Shown here one piece after another: positions 1 through 6,710 of a stretch of DNA of 19,870 bases. A model generated the notes under the pieces. That model was given only the letters and a program-made list of their open reading frames with translations, did not search any database and was not told the origin of the DNA. This stretch comes from Nitrospirota bacterium (lineage in GTDB: Bacteria > NPL-UPA2 > JAGMAN01): NCBI GenBank assembly GCA_030605915.1, contig JAUWHM010000051.1, positions 1 through 19,870 of the forward strand, read 5' to 3'. The position numbers and the translations under genes were made by a program. The stretch's first letter is position 1; the number at the start of each line of letters is the position of its first letter.

Positions 1-164
1 ACATTGGCTACCTGGTTGAGCGACTGCTCCTTCTTAATGTGCTTGAGGAGCCTTTCATCGGCATAGACCAGGCCAGGGACCCGCATCCCTTCCTTAAAGG
101 TTTTAGGTATGCGCCAGCGGTAGTCATCCACCTTCTCTAAAGAACCTTGCCACCCCTCAGACAC
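1..164 (-). CDS. rtcB: RNA-splicing ligase RtcB, N-terminal part (runs off the window)
   Basis: RtcB is a Mn2+/GTP-dependent RNA ligase that joins 2',3'-cyclic-phosphate or 3'-phosphate ends to 5'-OH ends. Only about the first 54 residues are present. They contain the family's N-terminal signature: L-E-K-V-D-D-Y-R-W-R-I-P-K, then G-M-R-V-P-G-L-V-Y-A-D and a Q-V-A-N-V stretch at the edge. The catalytic metal and His residues lie outside the window. The start is taken as GTG at 164, with a GGGAGGTGA ribosome-binding site at 171-179; an adjacent in-frame TTG at 167 is possible. The ATG at 169-171 is out of frame and hits a stop. Its functional partner archease lies upstream at 1913-2329, separated by hicAB and an amidohydrolase. 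The identification is from sequence motifs and supported by the nearby archease. Confidence 0.88.
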   Translation of the reverse strand, partial: MSEGWQGSLEKVDDYRWRIPKTFKEGMRVPGLVYADERLLKHIKKEQSLNQVAN

Positions 165-201
165 CAACCATCACCTCCCAGCGCCAGCTTTTTGGTCGGG
201 T

Positions 202-414
202 TTATGCGTACATAAGACGATGACACTTTGGTTCTGGAATAGGATCACCGTGCTCACGTGCTGTATCAATCCAAAGTTGCACAGCTTCGTTGATATTTTT
301 TAGAGCGTCCTCCTGAGTGCTTCCGTGAGCCATACAACCCGGAAGTTCGGGCACTTCCGCAACAAACGCATCATCTTCGCCACTCCAGTACATGACAACC
401 TCATACTTATACAT
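202..414 (-). CDS. hicB: HicB-type antitoxin (short form)
   Basis: This 70-residue protein has the HicB partial RNase-H-like fold signature: Y-K-Y-E-V-V, then D-D-A-F-V-A-E-V-P-E-L-P-G-C, then H-G-S-T-Q-E-D-A-L-K-N-I and a C-terminal P-I-P-E-P. HicB antitoxins bind and neutralise HicA mRNA interferases. This one is the short form with no recognisable C-terminal DNA-binding domain, so autoregulation would need another protein or HicA itself. It overlaps the 3' end of hicA by 8 nt and is preceded by a good GGAGG site about 8 nt from ATG 414. By contrast hicA has no ribosome-binding site, so antitoxin translation may be favoured. Confidence 0.9.
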   Translation of the reverse strand: MYKYEVVMYWSGEDDAFVAEVPELPGCMAHGSTQEDALKNINEAVQLWIDTAREHGDPIPEPKCHRLMYA

Positions 415-667
415 CAGATAAACCTCCTAATCCATATTTTTGGATAACATTGCGCCCTTGTTTAACTTGATAGGGTTTCGCATTATTGCCTTCCTTTTGA
501 AGATTAATCTTCTCCTCAACACCTTCTTTTCTAAACATATGGTGGCTGCTTCGAGTATATTCTTTAAAACCCATTCTTTTCAAAAAACTGCGAAGGTCAT
601 CAAAACCAACATTTCGGTCTGAAGAACCGCTCAGGATTCTTAATAATAACTTCTCATGTTTCCCCAT
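407..667 (-). CDS. hicA: HicA-type mRNA interferase toxin
   Basis: This 86-residue protein matches the HicA family, which has a double-stranded-RNA-binding-like fold and cleaves mRNA using a single His. It shows F-D-D-L-R-S-F-L-K-R-M-G-F, then the catalytic R-S-S-H-H-M-F segment (His42/43) and a basic C-terminal half ending near G-R-N-V-I-Q-K-Y-G-L. It is somewhat longer than the roughly 60-residue minimal HicA. It lies upstream of, and overlaps, hicB. Just ahead of ATG 667 is a strong promoter (674-702) and no Shine-Dalgarno sequence, so the transcript is probably leaderless. All key residues look intact, so the pair is likely functional. Confidence 0.9.
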   Translation of the reverse strand: MGKHEKLLLRILSGSSDRNVGFDDLRSFLKRMGFKEYTRSSHHMFRKEGVEEKINLQKEGNNAKPYQVKQGRNVIQKYGLGGLSDV

Positions 668-673
668 AGCAGT

Positions 674-702
674 ATTATATCAGAATTGCGTATCCGTTTC
701 AA
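674..702 (-). promoter_or_regulatory. Candidate promoter of hicAB
   Basis: On the minus strand a -35 box TTGAAA (702-697) is followed after 17 bp by a perfect -10 box TATAAT (679-674). Only six bases separate the -10 box from the hicA ATG at 667, which places the expected transcription start at or within a base or two of the start codon. Confidence 0.65.
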
Positions 703-721
703 TAGCCATAACGACCAGGAT

Positions 722-759
722 CACCTGCAAAAAATGGCGCAGCTATTTTTTGTCAGGTG
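722..759. repeat. 38-bp palindromic hairpin repeat, copy 1
   Basis: The element has a CACCTG...CAGGTG outer stem, a six-A/six-T inner stem and a GGCGCAGCT loop. The stem is perfect except for one bulged T. Flanking bases extend the pairing (GGAT on the left with ATCC on the right, one base bulged). Copy 2 at 5065-5102 matches at 36 of 38 positions. It lies between hicA and the amidohydrolase, in the 147-bp gap that holds no gene. Confidence 0.8.
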
Positions 760-814
760 CATCCGTTGGTTGGGAATCATTCTGTTTCTCTGCTCAGCCC
801 CAAAACCATGGACC

Positions 815-1699
815 TCACAATCCCAGGAGTTGAACCGCATTGTCCTTTGCTATCTTGTTGAAGACTTCCTGACTGAGTTTGCCTTGCTCCAGAAGGCTGA
901 GTAAGAATCCAGACAACGGCAAGTCGGCGTCTGCAGAACAAATGTCGGTACCAAACAGAAGTCTGTCCTGGAATTCATTCATGAATCGAACGGCATACTC
1001 GAGATTGCGTGCCAGAGCGTTGAAGCCGCTGCCAGCGGAGAGATCGCCGTACATATTGGGGTACCGGCGAAAAAGCTGGGGCACTATGCCCTCATCCTTG
1101 AAGCGAGAGCTTGGGTAGCCGGCCCTGCTGTCTGATCTTTCCAGACGCCCGATCTCAGCCCAAAACGCAGGGCCGTGCCCGAGGATTCTCAGCCCAGGGA
1201 ACCTGCTCAGAGTCCTCTGAAGCTGTGGCAACCCAGGGTCGTCATAGAACCCGTAGTCGCCTCCAATCCTGTCGGAAATGTCAAAGGTCAGCGGAAATCC
1301 CACGTCTTCCACATGCTTGAACAGATTCTGACAGCGCGGATCCTCAAACGGCAGATTGGGCATTACCTCTCCGATTCCCCTGCAACCACGGTCGCGATAA
1401 TGTCGCAGCCAGTCGCCCAACGGGGCAGCAGGCGAGTTTGTCATGCCGCGCGGGTCAATATTGCAGAAGGGAATGAACCGGCCGCCTGAATTCTCGCACA
1501 TGTCAAGAATGTCCTCGTTTGACTGTGGGAGGTAGACCTCGGGGCCGATCAAAGGCAGAAGGACGCCCTTCTCTATTCCGATCTCATCGTATCGCTTCAG
1601 TACCTCCTCTGGTGTAGCGAAGTTTGTGACTCCATTTGCAGGCGGGCATGCCTCTCTGTATGCATGCACATGTATATCAATGAAAACTCTTGCACTCAC
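815..1699 (-). CDS. Amidohydrolase-superfamily (amidohydrolase_2-like) metal-dependent hydrolase
   Basis: The 294-residue length and motif order fit a TIM-barrel amidohydrolase of the amidohydrolase_2 type, which hydrolyses or decarboxylates small organic acids and lactones. Visible motifs are the N-terminal H-x-H (His10, His12), G-I-G-E near residue 111, G-H-G (His175) and a late G-T-D (Asp252). The strand that normally supplies another metal-ligand His reads G-F-P-L-T-F-D, so that His appears replaced by Asp140; metal binding may differ from the standard form. The substrate cannot be told from sequence. The start is GTG 1699 with no clear ribosome-binding site. By eye the gene is richer in GC than gyrA or archease, and it interrupts the archease-rtcB pairing, which suggests acquisition. 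Confidence 0.8.
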   Translation of the reverse strand: MSARVFIDIHVHAYREACPPANGVTNFATPEEVLKRYDEIGIEKGVLLPLIGPEVYLPQSNEDILDMCENSGGRFIPFCNIDPRGMTNSPAAPLGDWLRHYRDRGCRGIGEVMPNLPFEDPRCQNLFKHVEDVGFPLTFDISDRIGGDYGFYDDPGLPQLQRTLSRFPGLRILGHGPAFWAEIGRLERSDSRAGYPSSRFKDEGIVPQLFRRYPNMYGDLSAGSGFNALARNLEYAVRFMNEFQDRLLFGTDICSADADLPLSGFLLSLLEQGKLSQEVFNKIAKDNAVQLLGL

Positions 1700-1745
1700 C
1701 GTAGTGTTTTCTTTCGTAAAGCCTTGTTAGTTCCCAACTTGTAAT

Positions 1746-1767
1746 TAGGCAGAATTTTTTCTGCCTA
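1746..1767. other. Perfect short inverted repeat in the archease-amidohydrolase gap
   Basis: A nine-base-pair stem (TAGGCAGAA with its complement) surrounds a TTTT loop. It lies in the 213-bp gap between the amidohydrolase start and the archease stop. There is no U-tract after the stem on either strand, so it is not a classical intrinsic terminator. It may be a transcript-end or processing hairpin, or an operator. Confidence 0.45.
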
Positions 1768-1912
1768 TCCCCTCGAAATGCAGAATAATTTGTATATAGT
1801 AAGTATAATACCGGTACACAGAGAAGCCTAGAAAATTCGCCGCAGAGATCCTCATGACCCTTAGGAATGCCAGGCTGTGAACAGGATTACACACTTTTTA
1901 AGAACAGTCAAA

Positions 1913-2329
1913 TCACACATCAAATATCACCTGTCCTTGCCAATAATCTTTAATCTTTTGCACCTTAAGCTCATGGTAAGTCACTGCCTTAATCTCTGTC
2001 TTTAATTGGTGTCGCCGCAGATCCAGCTTTTCTCCTTGTGCCTCGGCGGATATTGCCCGGTCAGTTAATTTGTCAATGGCAAATTTCCTAAAAATCATCT
2101 CTTTGGAGTTGTATTGATAGAGAAGCTCGCTCAGCCACGATAAAAAAAGCTCCTCAACATTGGGAGCTTCCTGTTTTATCTTCAGTGCCTCTTTCACCTG
2201 CACATTTTCTAAATCCGCCAGAATATCAAACATTGCATAGCCAGCATTAGCGAAAAGTTCCTCCCTGGTCTTCCCAAAGACCCTAATACCTAAATCCGCT
2301 GTGTGGTTGAAAGTTTCGTATTTCTTCAT
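1913..2329 (-). CDS. Archease (RtcB activator)
   Basis: Archease converts RtcB into a multiple-turnover enzyme by helping its guanylylation and altering its NTP use. This 138-residue protein has the family hallmarks: N-H-T-A-D-L-G-I-R-V-F-G at residues 8-19 (with the conserved His9 and Asp12), E-L-F-A-N-A-G-Y-A-M-F-D-I near 24-36, W-L-S-E-L-L-Y around 66-72, and a C-terminal A-V-T-Y-H-E-L followed by the acidic D-V terminus. Its ATG overlaps the gyrA TGA stop by four bases (ATGA), so it is probably translationally coupled to gyrA. Its expected partner gene rtcB lies about 1.7 kb further along the same strand. Confidence 0.93.
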   Translation of the reverse strand: MKKYETFNHTADLGIRVFGKTREELFANAGYAMFDILADLENVQVKEALKIKQEAPNVEELFLSWLSELLYQYNSKEMIFRKFAIDKLTDRAISAEAQGEKLDLRRHQLKTEIKAVTYHELKVQKIKDYWQGQVIFDV

Positions 2330-4779
2330 TCTTCTTTCACTACTCTGGCTACACCAACTACTTTATCTTTCTCATCCAGCTTGATCAGGCGGACCCCCTG
2401 GGTGTTGCGGCTGAGCACCCGGATAGGAGCTACCGGCATACGGATGACCATTCCCTGAGAGCTGATGAGCATTAGTTCATCCCTGTCCACTACTCTCTCT
2501 ATGTCAACCAGCAAGCCATTGCGCTCGCTGGTCTTGATATTAATAACTCCCTTCCCTCCCCGACTCTGGGTGCGATATTCAGAGAAGTGACTTCGCTTTC
2601 CATATCCATTGGCGGTAACCGATAATAGAGTGGCTTCCTTGCCCTTCGGGCACTGCTTCACCGTGTCAACCACCTGCATCCCCACCACCCTATCCTTCTT
2701 CTCAAGATTTATCCCTTTTACCCCCCGGGCTGTTCTCCCCACTGCCCGCACCCCGGTTTCCTTAAAGCGGATAGCCTTCCCCTGCTCGGTGGCTAAGACT
2801 AATTCTTCACTTCCTCTGGTTAGCTTAACCTCAATGAGCCGGTCTCCTTTATCCAGAGTAACCCCAATGATTCCATCGGCCCGGGGATGGCTGTAGGCAC
2901 TGAGAGCGGTCCTCTTGACAACCCCTCTCTCGGTGACCATAACAATAAAATGACTGGTGTCGAATTCTCTCACTGGAACGAAAGCAGTTATCTTCTCCTC
3001 GGGGCTCAACTTAAGCAGGTTGATGATGGCCTTGCCCTTGGAGAGTCTCCCTGCCTGCGGAACCTCGTAAACCTTTAGCCAGTAAACCCTTCCTGAATCA
3101 GTGAAGAAGAGGATGTACTGATGGGTGGAGGCAATAAAGAGATGCTCGATGAAATCCTCTTCCTTAGTTCCGGCGCCGGTAACTCCTTTACCTCCCCGAT
3201 GCTGCTGGCGATAGGTGGAGACGGGAAGCCGTTTAATATAGTTAGCATGGCTTATGGTGATGACCATATCCTCCTCAGCAATCAGGTCCTCTACCGAGAA
3301 TTCCGTGGTTTCACCCAAAATCTCTGTTCTTCTGGGGTCTGCGAACTTCTCCTTTACCTTGAGAAGTTCATCCTTAATAATATTTAATATTTGCTGGTCG
3401 CTGGCTAAGATGGATTGCAGTTTAACAATCCTCTTGATTAAATCCAGATACTCCTCATTAATCTTCTTGCGCTCCAGCCCGGTCAATCGCTGAAGTCTCA
3501 TATCTAAGATGGCCTGGGCCTGCTCCTTGGTCAGCTTAAATCGTTCCATAAGGTTCTGTCTAGCCTGGTCAACCTCACGAGATTCCCGGATGGTCTTGAT
3601 GACAGCATCTAATTTGGAAAGAGCGATTTTCAGCCCTTCTAATATATGAGCCCTTAGTTCTGCTCTTTTGAGGTCATATTGTGTGCGCCGTCTGACCACC
3701 TCCCTGCGGTGCTCTAAATAAAGTTGGAGGCACTGTTTCAGGTTTAACACCCGGGGACGACCATCTACCAGGGCAAGCATAATCACCCCGACCGTTGTCT
3801 GCAACTGAGTGTGTTTGTAGAGTTGGTTGAGAATGATTCTTGGCTCCTCTCCCCGGCGAAGTTCCACCACTATCCTCATCCCGTCCTTATCGGATTCATC
3901 CCTTATATTAGATATTCCTTCTATCTTCTTCCCCCGAACCAGAGAAGCCATAGTTTCCAGGAGATTGGTTTTATTTATCTGATAGGGTATCTCGGTGATA
4001 AGGATTCTCTCCCTGTCTCCTTTCTTGACTTTCTCAATGGATGTTCTGGCCCGAAGCTTAATGAGGCCTCTCCCGTTAGTATAAGCTTCCTTTATCCCCT
4101 CCCGGCCAAAGATGACAGCGGCGGTGGGGAAGTCCGGGCCAGGGACAATCTCAATTAGTTTCTCAATGGTCACCTCAGGGTCCTCAATCAACTTCACTAA
4201 ACCGTCAACTATTTCCCCTAAATTGTGAGGAGGAATATTGGTGGCCATTCCCACTGCAATTCCAGAACTGCCATTAATTAAGAGATTGGGGATGCGAGAA
4301 GGGAGAACGGTTGGCTCCTTCAGGGTGTCGTCAAAGTTGGACATAAAACCTATCGTCTCCCGGTCAATGTCAGCTAATAGCTCTTCACTTAAAGGAGAGA
4401 GCCTCGTCTCAGTATAACGCATGGCTGCCGGAGCATCTCCGTCAATAGAACCAAAGTTTCCCTGTCCATCTATCAATGGGTAGCGGAGGCAGAAGTCCTG
4501 GGCCATTCTCGCTAAGGCGTCATAGACGGCTACATCTCCATGGGGATGATATTTCCCTAAGACCTCGCCGACCACCCGGGCTGACTTCTTATGGGGCTTA
4601 TTGCTGCCCAAGGCCAGATCCTGCATGGCATAGAGAATCCTTCGGTGTACCGGCTTCAGTCCATCCCGAACATCAGGACGAGCTATCCCCACGATTACGC
4701 TCATGGCGTAGTCTAAGTAGGAGCTCTTCATCTCATCTTCAATGTAAACTGGTGTTACTTTCTCATTGCGGGTGTACAT
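2326..4779 (-). CDS. gyrA: DNA gyrase subunit A
   Basis: GyrA is the DNA-cleaving subunit of the A2B2 gyrase that introduces negative supercoils. The 817-residue product has the catalytic R-Y-T-E with Tyr122, the N-terminal Y-L-D-Y-A-M-S-V-I and the quinolone-region H-P-H-G-D. A canonical GyrA box (Q-Q-H-R-G-G-K-G, residues 525-532) begins the C-terminal DNA-wrapping domain and supports gyrase rather than ParC. Position 83, usually Ser, is Val here, while Asp87 is kept. The start at ATG 4779 has an AGGAG site just upstream. gyrA is separated from gyrB by about 1.9 kb of accessory DNA and has its own candidate promoter (4818-4846). Archease follows with a 4-nt overlap. Confidence 0.98.
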   Translation of the reverse strand: MYTRNEKVTPVYIEDEMKSSYLDYAMSVIVGIARPDVRDGLKPVHRRILYAMQDLALGSNKPHKKSARVVGEVLGKYHPHGDVAVYDALARMAQDFCLRYPLIDGQGNFGSIDGDAPAAMRYTETRLSPLSEELLADIDRETIGFMSNFDDTLKEPTVLPSRIPNLLINGSSGIAVGMATNIPPHNLGEIVDGLVKLIEDPEVTIEKLIEIVPGPDFPTAAVIFGREGIKEAYTNGRGLIKLRARTSIEKVKKGDRERILITEIPYQINKTNLLETMASLVRGKKIEGISNIRDESDKDGMRIVVELRRGEEPRIILNQLYKHTQLQTTVGVIMLALVDGRPRVLNLKQCLQLYLEHRREVVRRRTQYDLKRAELRAHILEGLKIALSKLDAVIKTIRESREVDQARQNLMERFKLTKEQAQAILDMRLQRLTGLERKKINEEYLDLIKRIVKLQSILASDQQILNIIKDELLKVKEKFADPRRTEILGETTEFSVEDLIAEEDMVITISHANYIKRLPVSTYRQQHRGGKGVTGAGTKEEDFIEHLFIASTHQYILFFTDSGRVYWLKVYEVPQAGRLSKGKAIINLLKLSPEEKITAFVPVREFDTSHFIVMVTERGVVKRTALSAYSHPRADGIIGVTLDKGDRLIEVKLTRGSEELVLATEQGKAIRFKETGVRAVGRTARGVKGINLEKKDRVVGMQVVDTVKQCPKGKEATLLSVTANGYGKRSHFSEYRTQSRGGKGVINIKTSERNGLLVDIERVVDRDELMLISSQGMVIRMPVAPIRVLSRNTQGVRLIKLDEKDKVVGVARVVKEE

Positions 4780-4817
4780 CTTTCTCCTCTACCAATTCAG
4801 GTAATAGACCATGGGTT

Positions 4818-4846
4818 AATCTACCATGTATTTTTAAGTCAGTCAA
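4818..4846 (-). promoter_or_regulatory. Candidate gyrA promoter
   Basis: On the minus strand TTGACT (4846-4841) is followed after 17 bp by TAGATT (4823-4818), with a TG one base upstream of the -10 box (extended -10). The predicted start would leave a leader of about 30 nt ahead of the gyrA ATG. An own promoter is expected because gyrA is cut off from gyrB. Confidence 0.45.
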
Positions 4847-5248
4847 GCAGTTTTTTGCCGAGACGTGACGACCTTGACGGCGGTCTTTTTCAGGTCGCCG
4901 TTGTAAGAATGAAATTCTTGAAATTTTTGGATGTGTTTTAGGGCTAAAAGTGTAAATTTTTCGTGAATTGGGTGAGGGAAAGGCCATCTGTAAATTGATG
5001 GCTTGAAGGTGAAGTTTTAGGGCACTTTCAAGGTGTCGCTTGTATGCGGGTCGACAGCGAGAATCAGCTGCAAAAAAAGGCGCAGCTATTTTTTGTCAGG
5101 TGAATTCTCTTACTATCTTTGCGTTTCCTCCGATTGTATGAAAGGTTCAACCTGGTTCGACTCTTCAATCTTGGCTTTCCATAGCAACTCGCTAAAAACC
5201 AACGATCTTAACATTTGAATTAAAGTATACGGCATAAGTTCGGCTTAG
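4847..5248. other. Gene-free, hairpin-rich stretch upstream of gyrA
   Basis: I find no credible gene here. It contains several inverted repeats in a row: ACGGCG/CGCCGT (4877-4882 with 4896-4901) competing with CGACCT/AGGTCG (4869-4874 with 4892-4897); an eight-pair stem at 4981-4988 with 4997-5004; and a ten-pair stem with one G-U at 5002-5011 with 5023-5032. The 38-bp palindromic repeat follows at 5065-5102. Such density suggests either a structured RNA or the end of a decayed mobile element; no known RNA family is recognised. Confidence 0.5.
5065..5102. repeat. 38-bp palindromic hairpin repeat, copy 2
   Basis: The same element as at 722-759, differing only at its positions 3 (G for C) and 14 (A for T). 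The GGCGCAGCT loop and the right arm are identical. Flanking pairing also extends the stem here, but with different bases (AGAAT on the left with ATTCT on the right), so the paired flank is kept while its sequence changes. It lies between the tyrosine-recombinase ruin and gyrA. Confidence 0.8.
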
Positions 5249-5596
5249 TCAAGGATTTGTTTGAATTTTAAGGCTCATTTCACCATCTGATCTTCGCCTC
5301 TCATATGCTTCTCTAACCTGCTCTGGTGCCAGGTTAGAGTAAATCTGAGTGGCGGCTAATCTTTTATGCCCTACTTGTTTTTGTACTGCTGCAATTGGAA
5401 TGCGGTCTAAGAGGGCATGGACTATGTGGGTATGCCTTACCGCGAAGCAGTACTGCCACTGGCACTGTTCCACCGTGTTTCACCGTAAAGTGTATGGAGA
5501 AGCCTCTAAATTGGTAGAGTAGAGAAGTTTCACAATAAGCTTATCCCTGTAGTTGTCTATAGACTCTATTAGCCATGACCATTCTTCCTTTTGAGG
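5249..5596 (-). pseudogene. Tyrosine recombinase/integrase remnant
   Basis: Two pieces of a phage/Xer-type integrase catalytic domain survive. The first (about 5482-5593) reads W-L-I-E-S-I-D-N-Y-R-D-K-L-I-V-K-L-L-Y-S, matching the start of the catalytic domain, and ends at a TGA at 5482-5480. The second (5249-5473) carries R-H-T-H, G-H-K and the catalytic-Tyr segment T-Q-I-Y-S-N, which are the Arg-His, His and Tyr motifs of the active site. The middle of the domain, with the first catalytic Arg, and the whole N-terminal DNA-binding domain are missing. The gene is therefore dead. It may mark how the accessory island entered between gyrA and gyrB. Confidence 0.8.
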
Positions 5597-5644
5597 TATT
5601 TGATTTCGCGATCGCTTCGCTTTTGCATACCTAAGGCGAAATGG

Positions 5645-5749
5645 TTACTTAACAGCTATATATTCAGAAAAAGATTGTGGCTCGGGAATAGGTAAGTTAT
5701 CCTCAATCAGTCCCTTTGCGCCTTTTATGTTCTGCCTCAGGGTTTGGAA
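5645..5749 (-). pseudogene. HicB-like C-terminal scrap
   Basis: After an in-frame TAG, about 34 residues read T-L-R-Q-N-I-K-G-A-K, then I-E-D-N-L-P-I-P-E-P and end in S-E-Y-I-A-V-K before a stop. The N-I-K-x-A...I-P-E-P pattern resembles the end of HicB-family proteins, as in the intact hicB at 202-414. There is no start codon and no N-terminal half. It may be a chance resemblance, so the call is tentative. Confidence 0.35.
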
Positions 5750-5754
5750 CTATT

Positions 5755-6477
5755 TTAGGCCTTAAATATCTTCTTTTCCAACTGCCTTGCCTCTTTGACA
5801 AAAAAATCCTGCCATTCTTGGTGGTCTATCTTCTTAAGCATGTGAGGGAAATCTTTCCTATCTTTGGCTTGCAATAATTGTGTCCCAAGCTGCACTGAAT
5901 CAATATGCCAGTCAAATTTCGCCTTTGCCTTCATCAATAAATCTCTAAAGGCATAGCCTTTTTCCTTTATTAAAAAATATATATCTATATAATCCCTGGC
6001 TCTTGGTTGCATTGCAATAGTATGGACTTTATTAACGGCGATGTCATAATCGCTATCTATTATAATGTTCTTAAATTTGAGGCCCTTTTCAATCCTCGGA
6101 AAGGGATAATAACTAAAATCCACTTTCAGTTCCTCATTACCAGTTAGATAAAAAAGAAAAGTGTGCAGGCCTAAAAAATTTTGGTATTCAACTTTTCTTG
6201 CCATAATATCCTTTTCAACTCTCTTGACAAATCCTTGAATAGGTAAGAGAGAAAACTCTTCTTCGCTAAAAAAATCTAAATCTTCTGAATAGCGGTGCCC
6301 CAGATAAAACCCTGCCAGAGCTGTGCCTCCGGTAAGATAGAATCTTTTAAAAAGGGACGGCTCTTTATCAAATAGCTCTAAAAATCTGTGTTGATTCTTA
6401 GATAATATGCTCTTTATTTTTTTCGCTTGCCTACGGCACTGCTTACGGCTGTGCAGCACTCTTACGTGTTGGGCCAT
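5755..6477 (-). CDS. AbiEii/AbiGii-type nucleotidyltransferase toxin
   Basis: These proteins are the toxin half of type IV-like toxin-antitoxin or abortive-infection pairs and belong to the DNA polymerase beta-like nucleotidyltransferases. The 240-residue product shows L-T-G-G-T-A-L-A (Gly50-Gly51), H-R-Y-S-E-D-L-D-F (Arg62, Ser64, Asp66, Asp68), the third acidic strand K-V-D-F (Asp120), an N-K motif (Lys150) and R-D-Y-I-D-I-Y near 161-167. All motifs of the PF08843-like family are intact. The assigned ATG overlaps the small upstream gene by 16 nt. The first roughly 17 residues are basic and Cys/His-containing, unlike the family, and lie on a short direct repeat, so translation might begin a little further in. 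It lacks its own promoter and may be read through from gyrB. Confidence 0.87.
   Translation of the reverse strand: MAQHVRVLHSRKQCRRQAKKIKSILSKNQHRFLELFDKEPSLFKRFYLTGGTALAGFYLGHRYSEDLDFFSEEEFSLLPIQGFVKRVEKDIMARKVEYQNFLGLHTFLFYLTGNEELKVDFSYYPFPRIEKGLKFKNIIIDSDYDIAVNKVHTIAMQPRARDYIDIYFLIKEKGYAFRDLLMKAKAKFDWHIDSVQLGTQLLQAKDRKDFPHMLKKIDHQEWQDFFVKEARQLEKKIFKA
6436..6466. repeat. Short direct repeat at the antitoxin-toxin junction
   Basis: GCACTGCTTACG (6436-6447) is repeated as GCACTCTTACG (6456-6466), one base shorter and eight bases apart. It covers the overlap of the two genes and gives the toxin its odd basic N-terminus. It could be a small repeat insertion. Confidence 0.45.
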
Positions 6478-6665
6478 AATAAAAATTCTAAATATCTTTT
6501 TTTAAGTGGGTCTAGATAGAGTTTGTGCCAGCATTTTTTAACCTCTCGGCGGGAAAGTTTTTCTCCGTCCAGACCATAGTTTATCAATTGCTCTATCCGC
6601 CAAATCTTGTACCCTTCGGGATCCAATTTCTTAAAGGTTTTTTCATCTACCGACCAATTATGCAT
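6462..6665 (-). CDS. Small putative antitoxin partner of the AbiEii-type toxin
   Basis: This short basic/aromatic protein of 67 residues begins M-H-N-W-S-V-D-E and contains Y-K-I-W-R-I-E-Q-L-I-N-Y-G and L-D-P-L-K-K-R-Y-L-E-F-L. Small proteins with a W-R-x-E-Q-L-I-N-Y-G-type core often sit directly upstream of AbiEii-like toxins, and by position this is the likely antitoxin. I chose ATG 6665 because GGGAGT (6678-6673) lies seven bases upstream; a TTG at 6680 would overlap that site. It lies 45 bp after the gyrB stop on the same strand and overlaps the toxin gene by 16 nt, so the two are coupled. The function is inferred from context only. Confidence 0.72.
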   Translation of the reverse strand: MHNWSVDEKTFKKLDPEGYKIWRIEQLINYGLDGEKLSRREVKKCWHKLYLDPLKKRYLEFLLWPNT

Positions 6666-6710
6666 ATAAGATACTCCCAAATCTCTCTCTTTTTTGCATA
6701 TTACTTGCCG

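Noticed and set aside
656..904. An 82-residue plus-strand frame across the palindromic repeat
   Set aside because: It crosses the hicA start, the repeat and the 3' end of the amidohydrolase on the opposite strand, with no protein signature.
1746..1767. Intrinsic terminator for archease
   Set aside because: The stem is good, but no U-tract follows on either strand.
4763..4987. A 74-residue minus-strand frame overlapping the gyrA start
   Set aside because: It overlaps gyrA's N-terminus and ribosome-binding site, has no family likeness and runs through hairpin DNA.
5608..5615. GCGATCGC, the cyanobacterial HIP1 octamer, in the accessory island
   Set aside because: A single octamer is easily due to chance, and nothing else here is clearly cyanobacterial.
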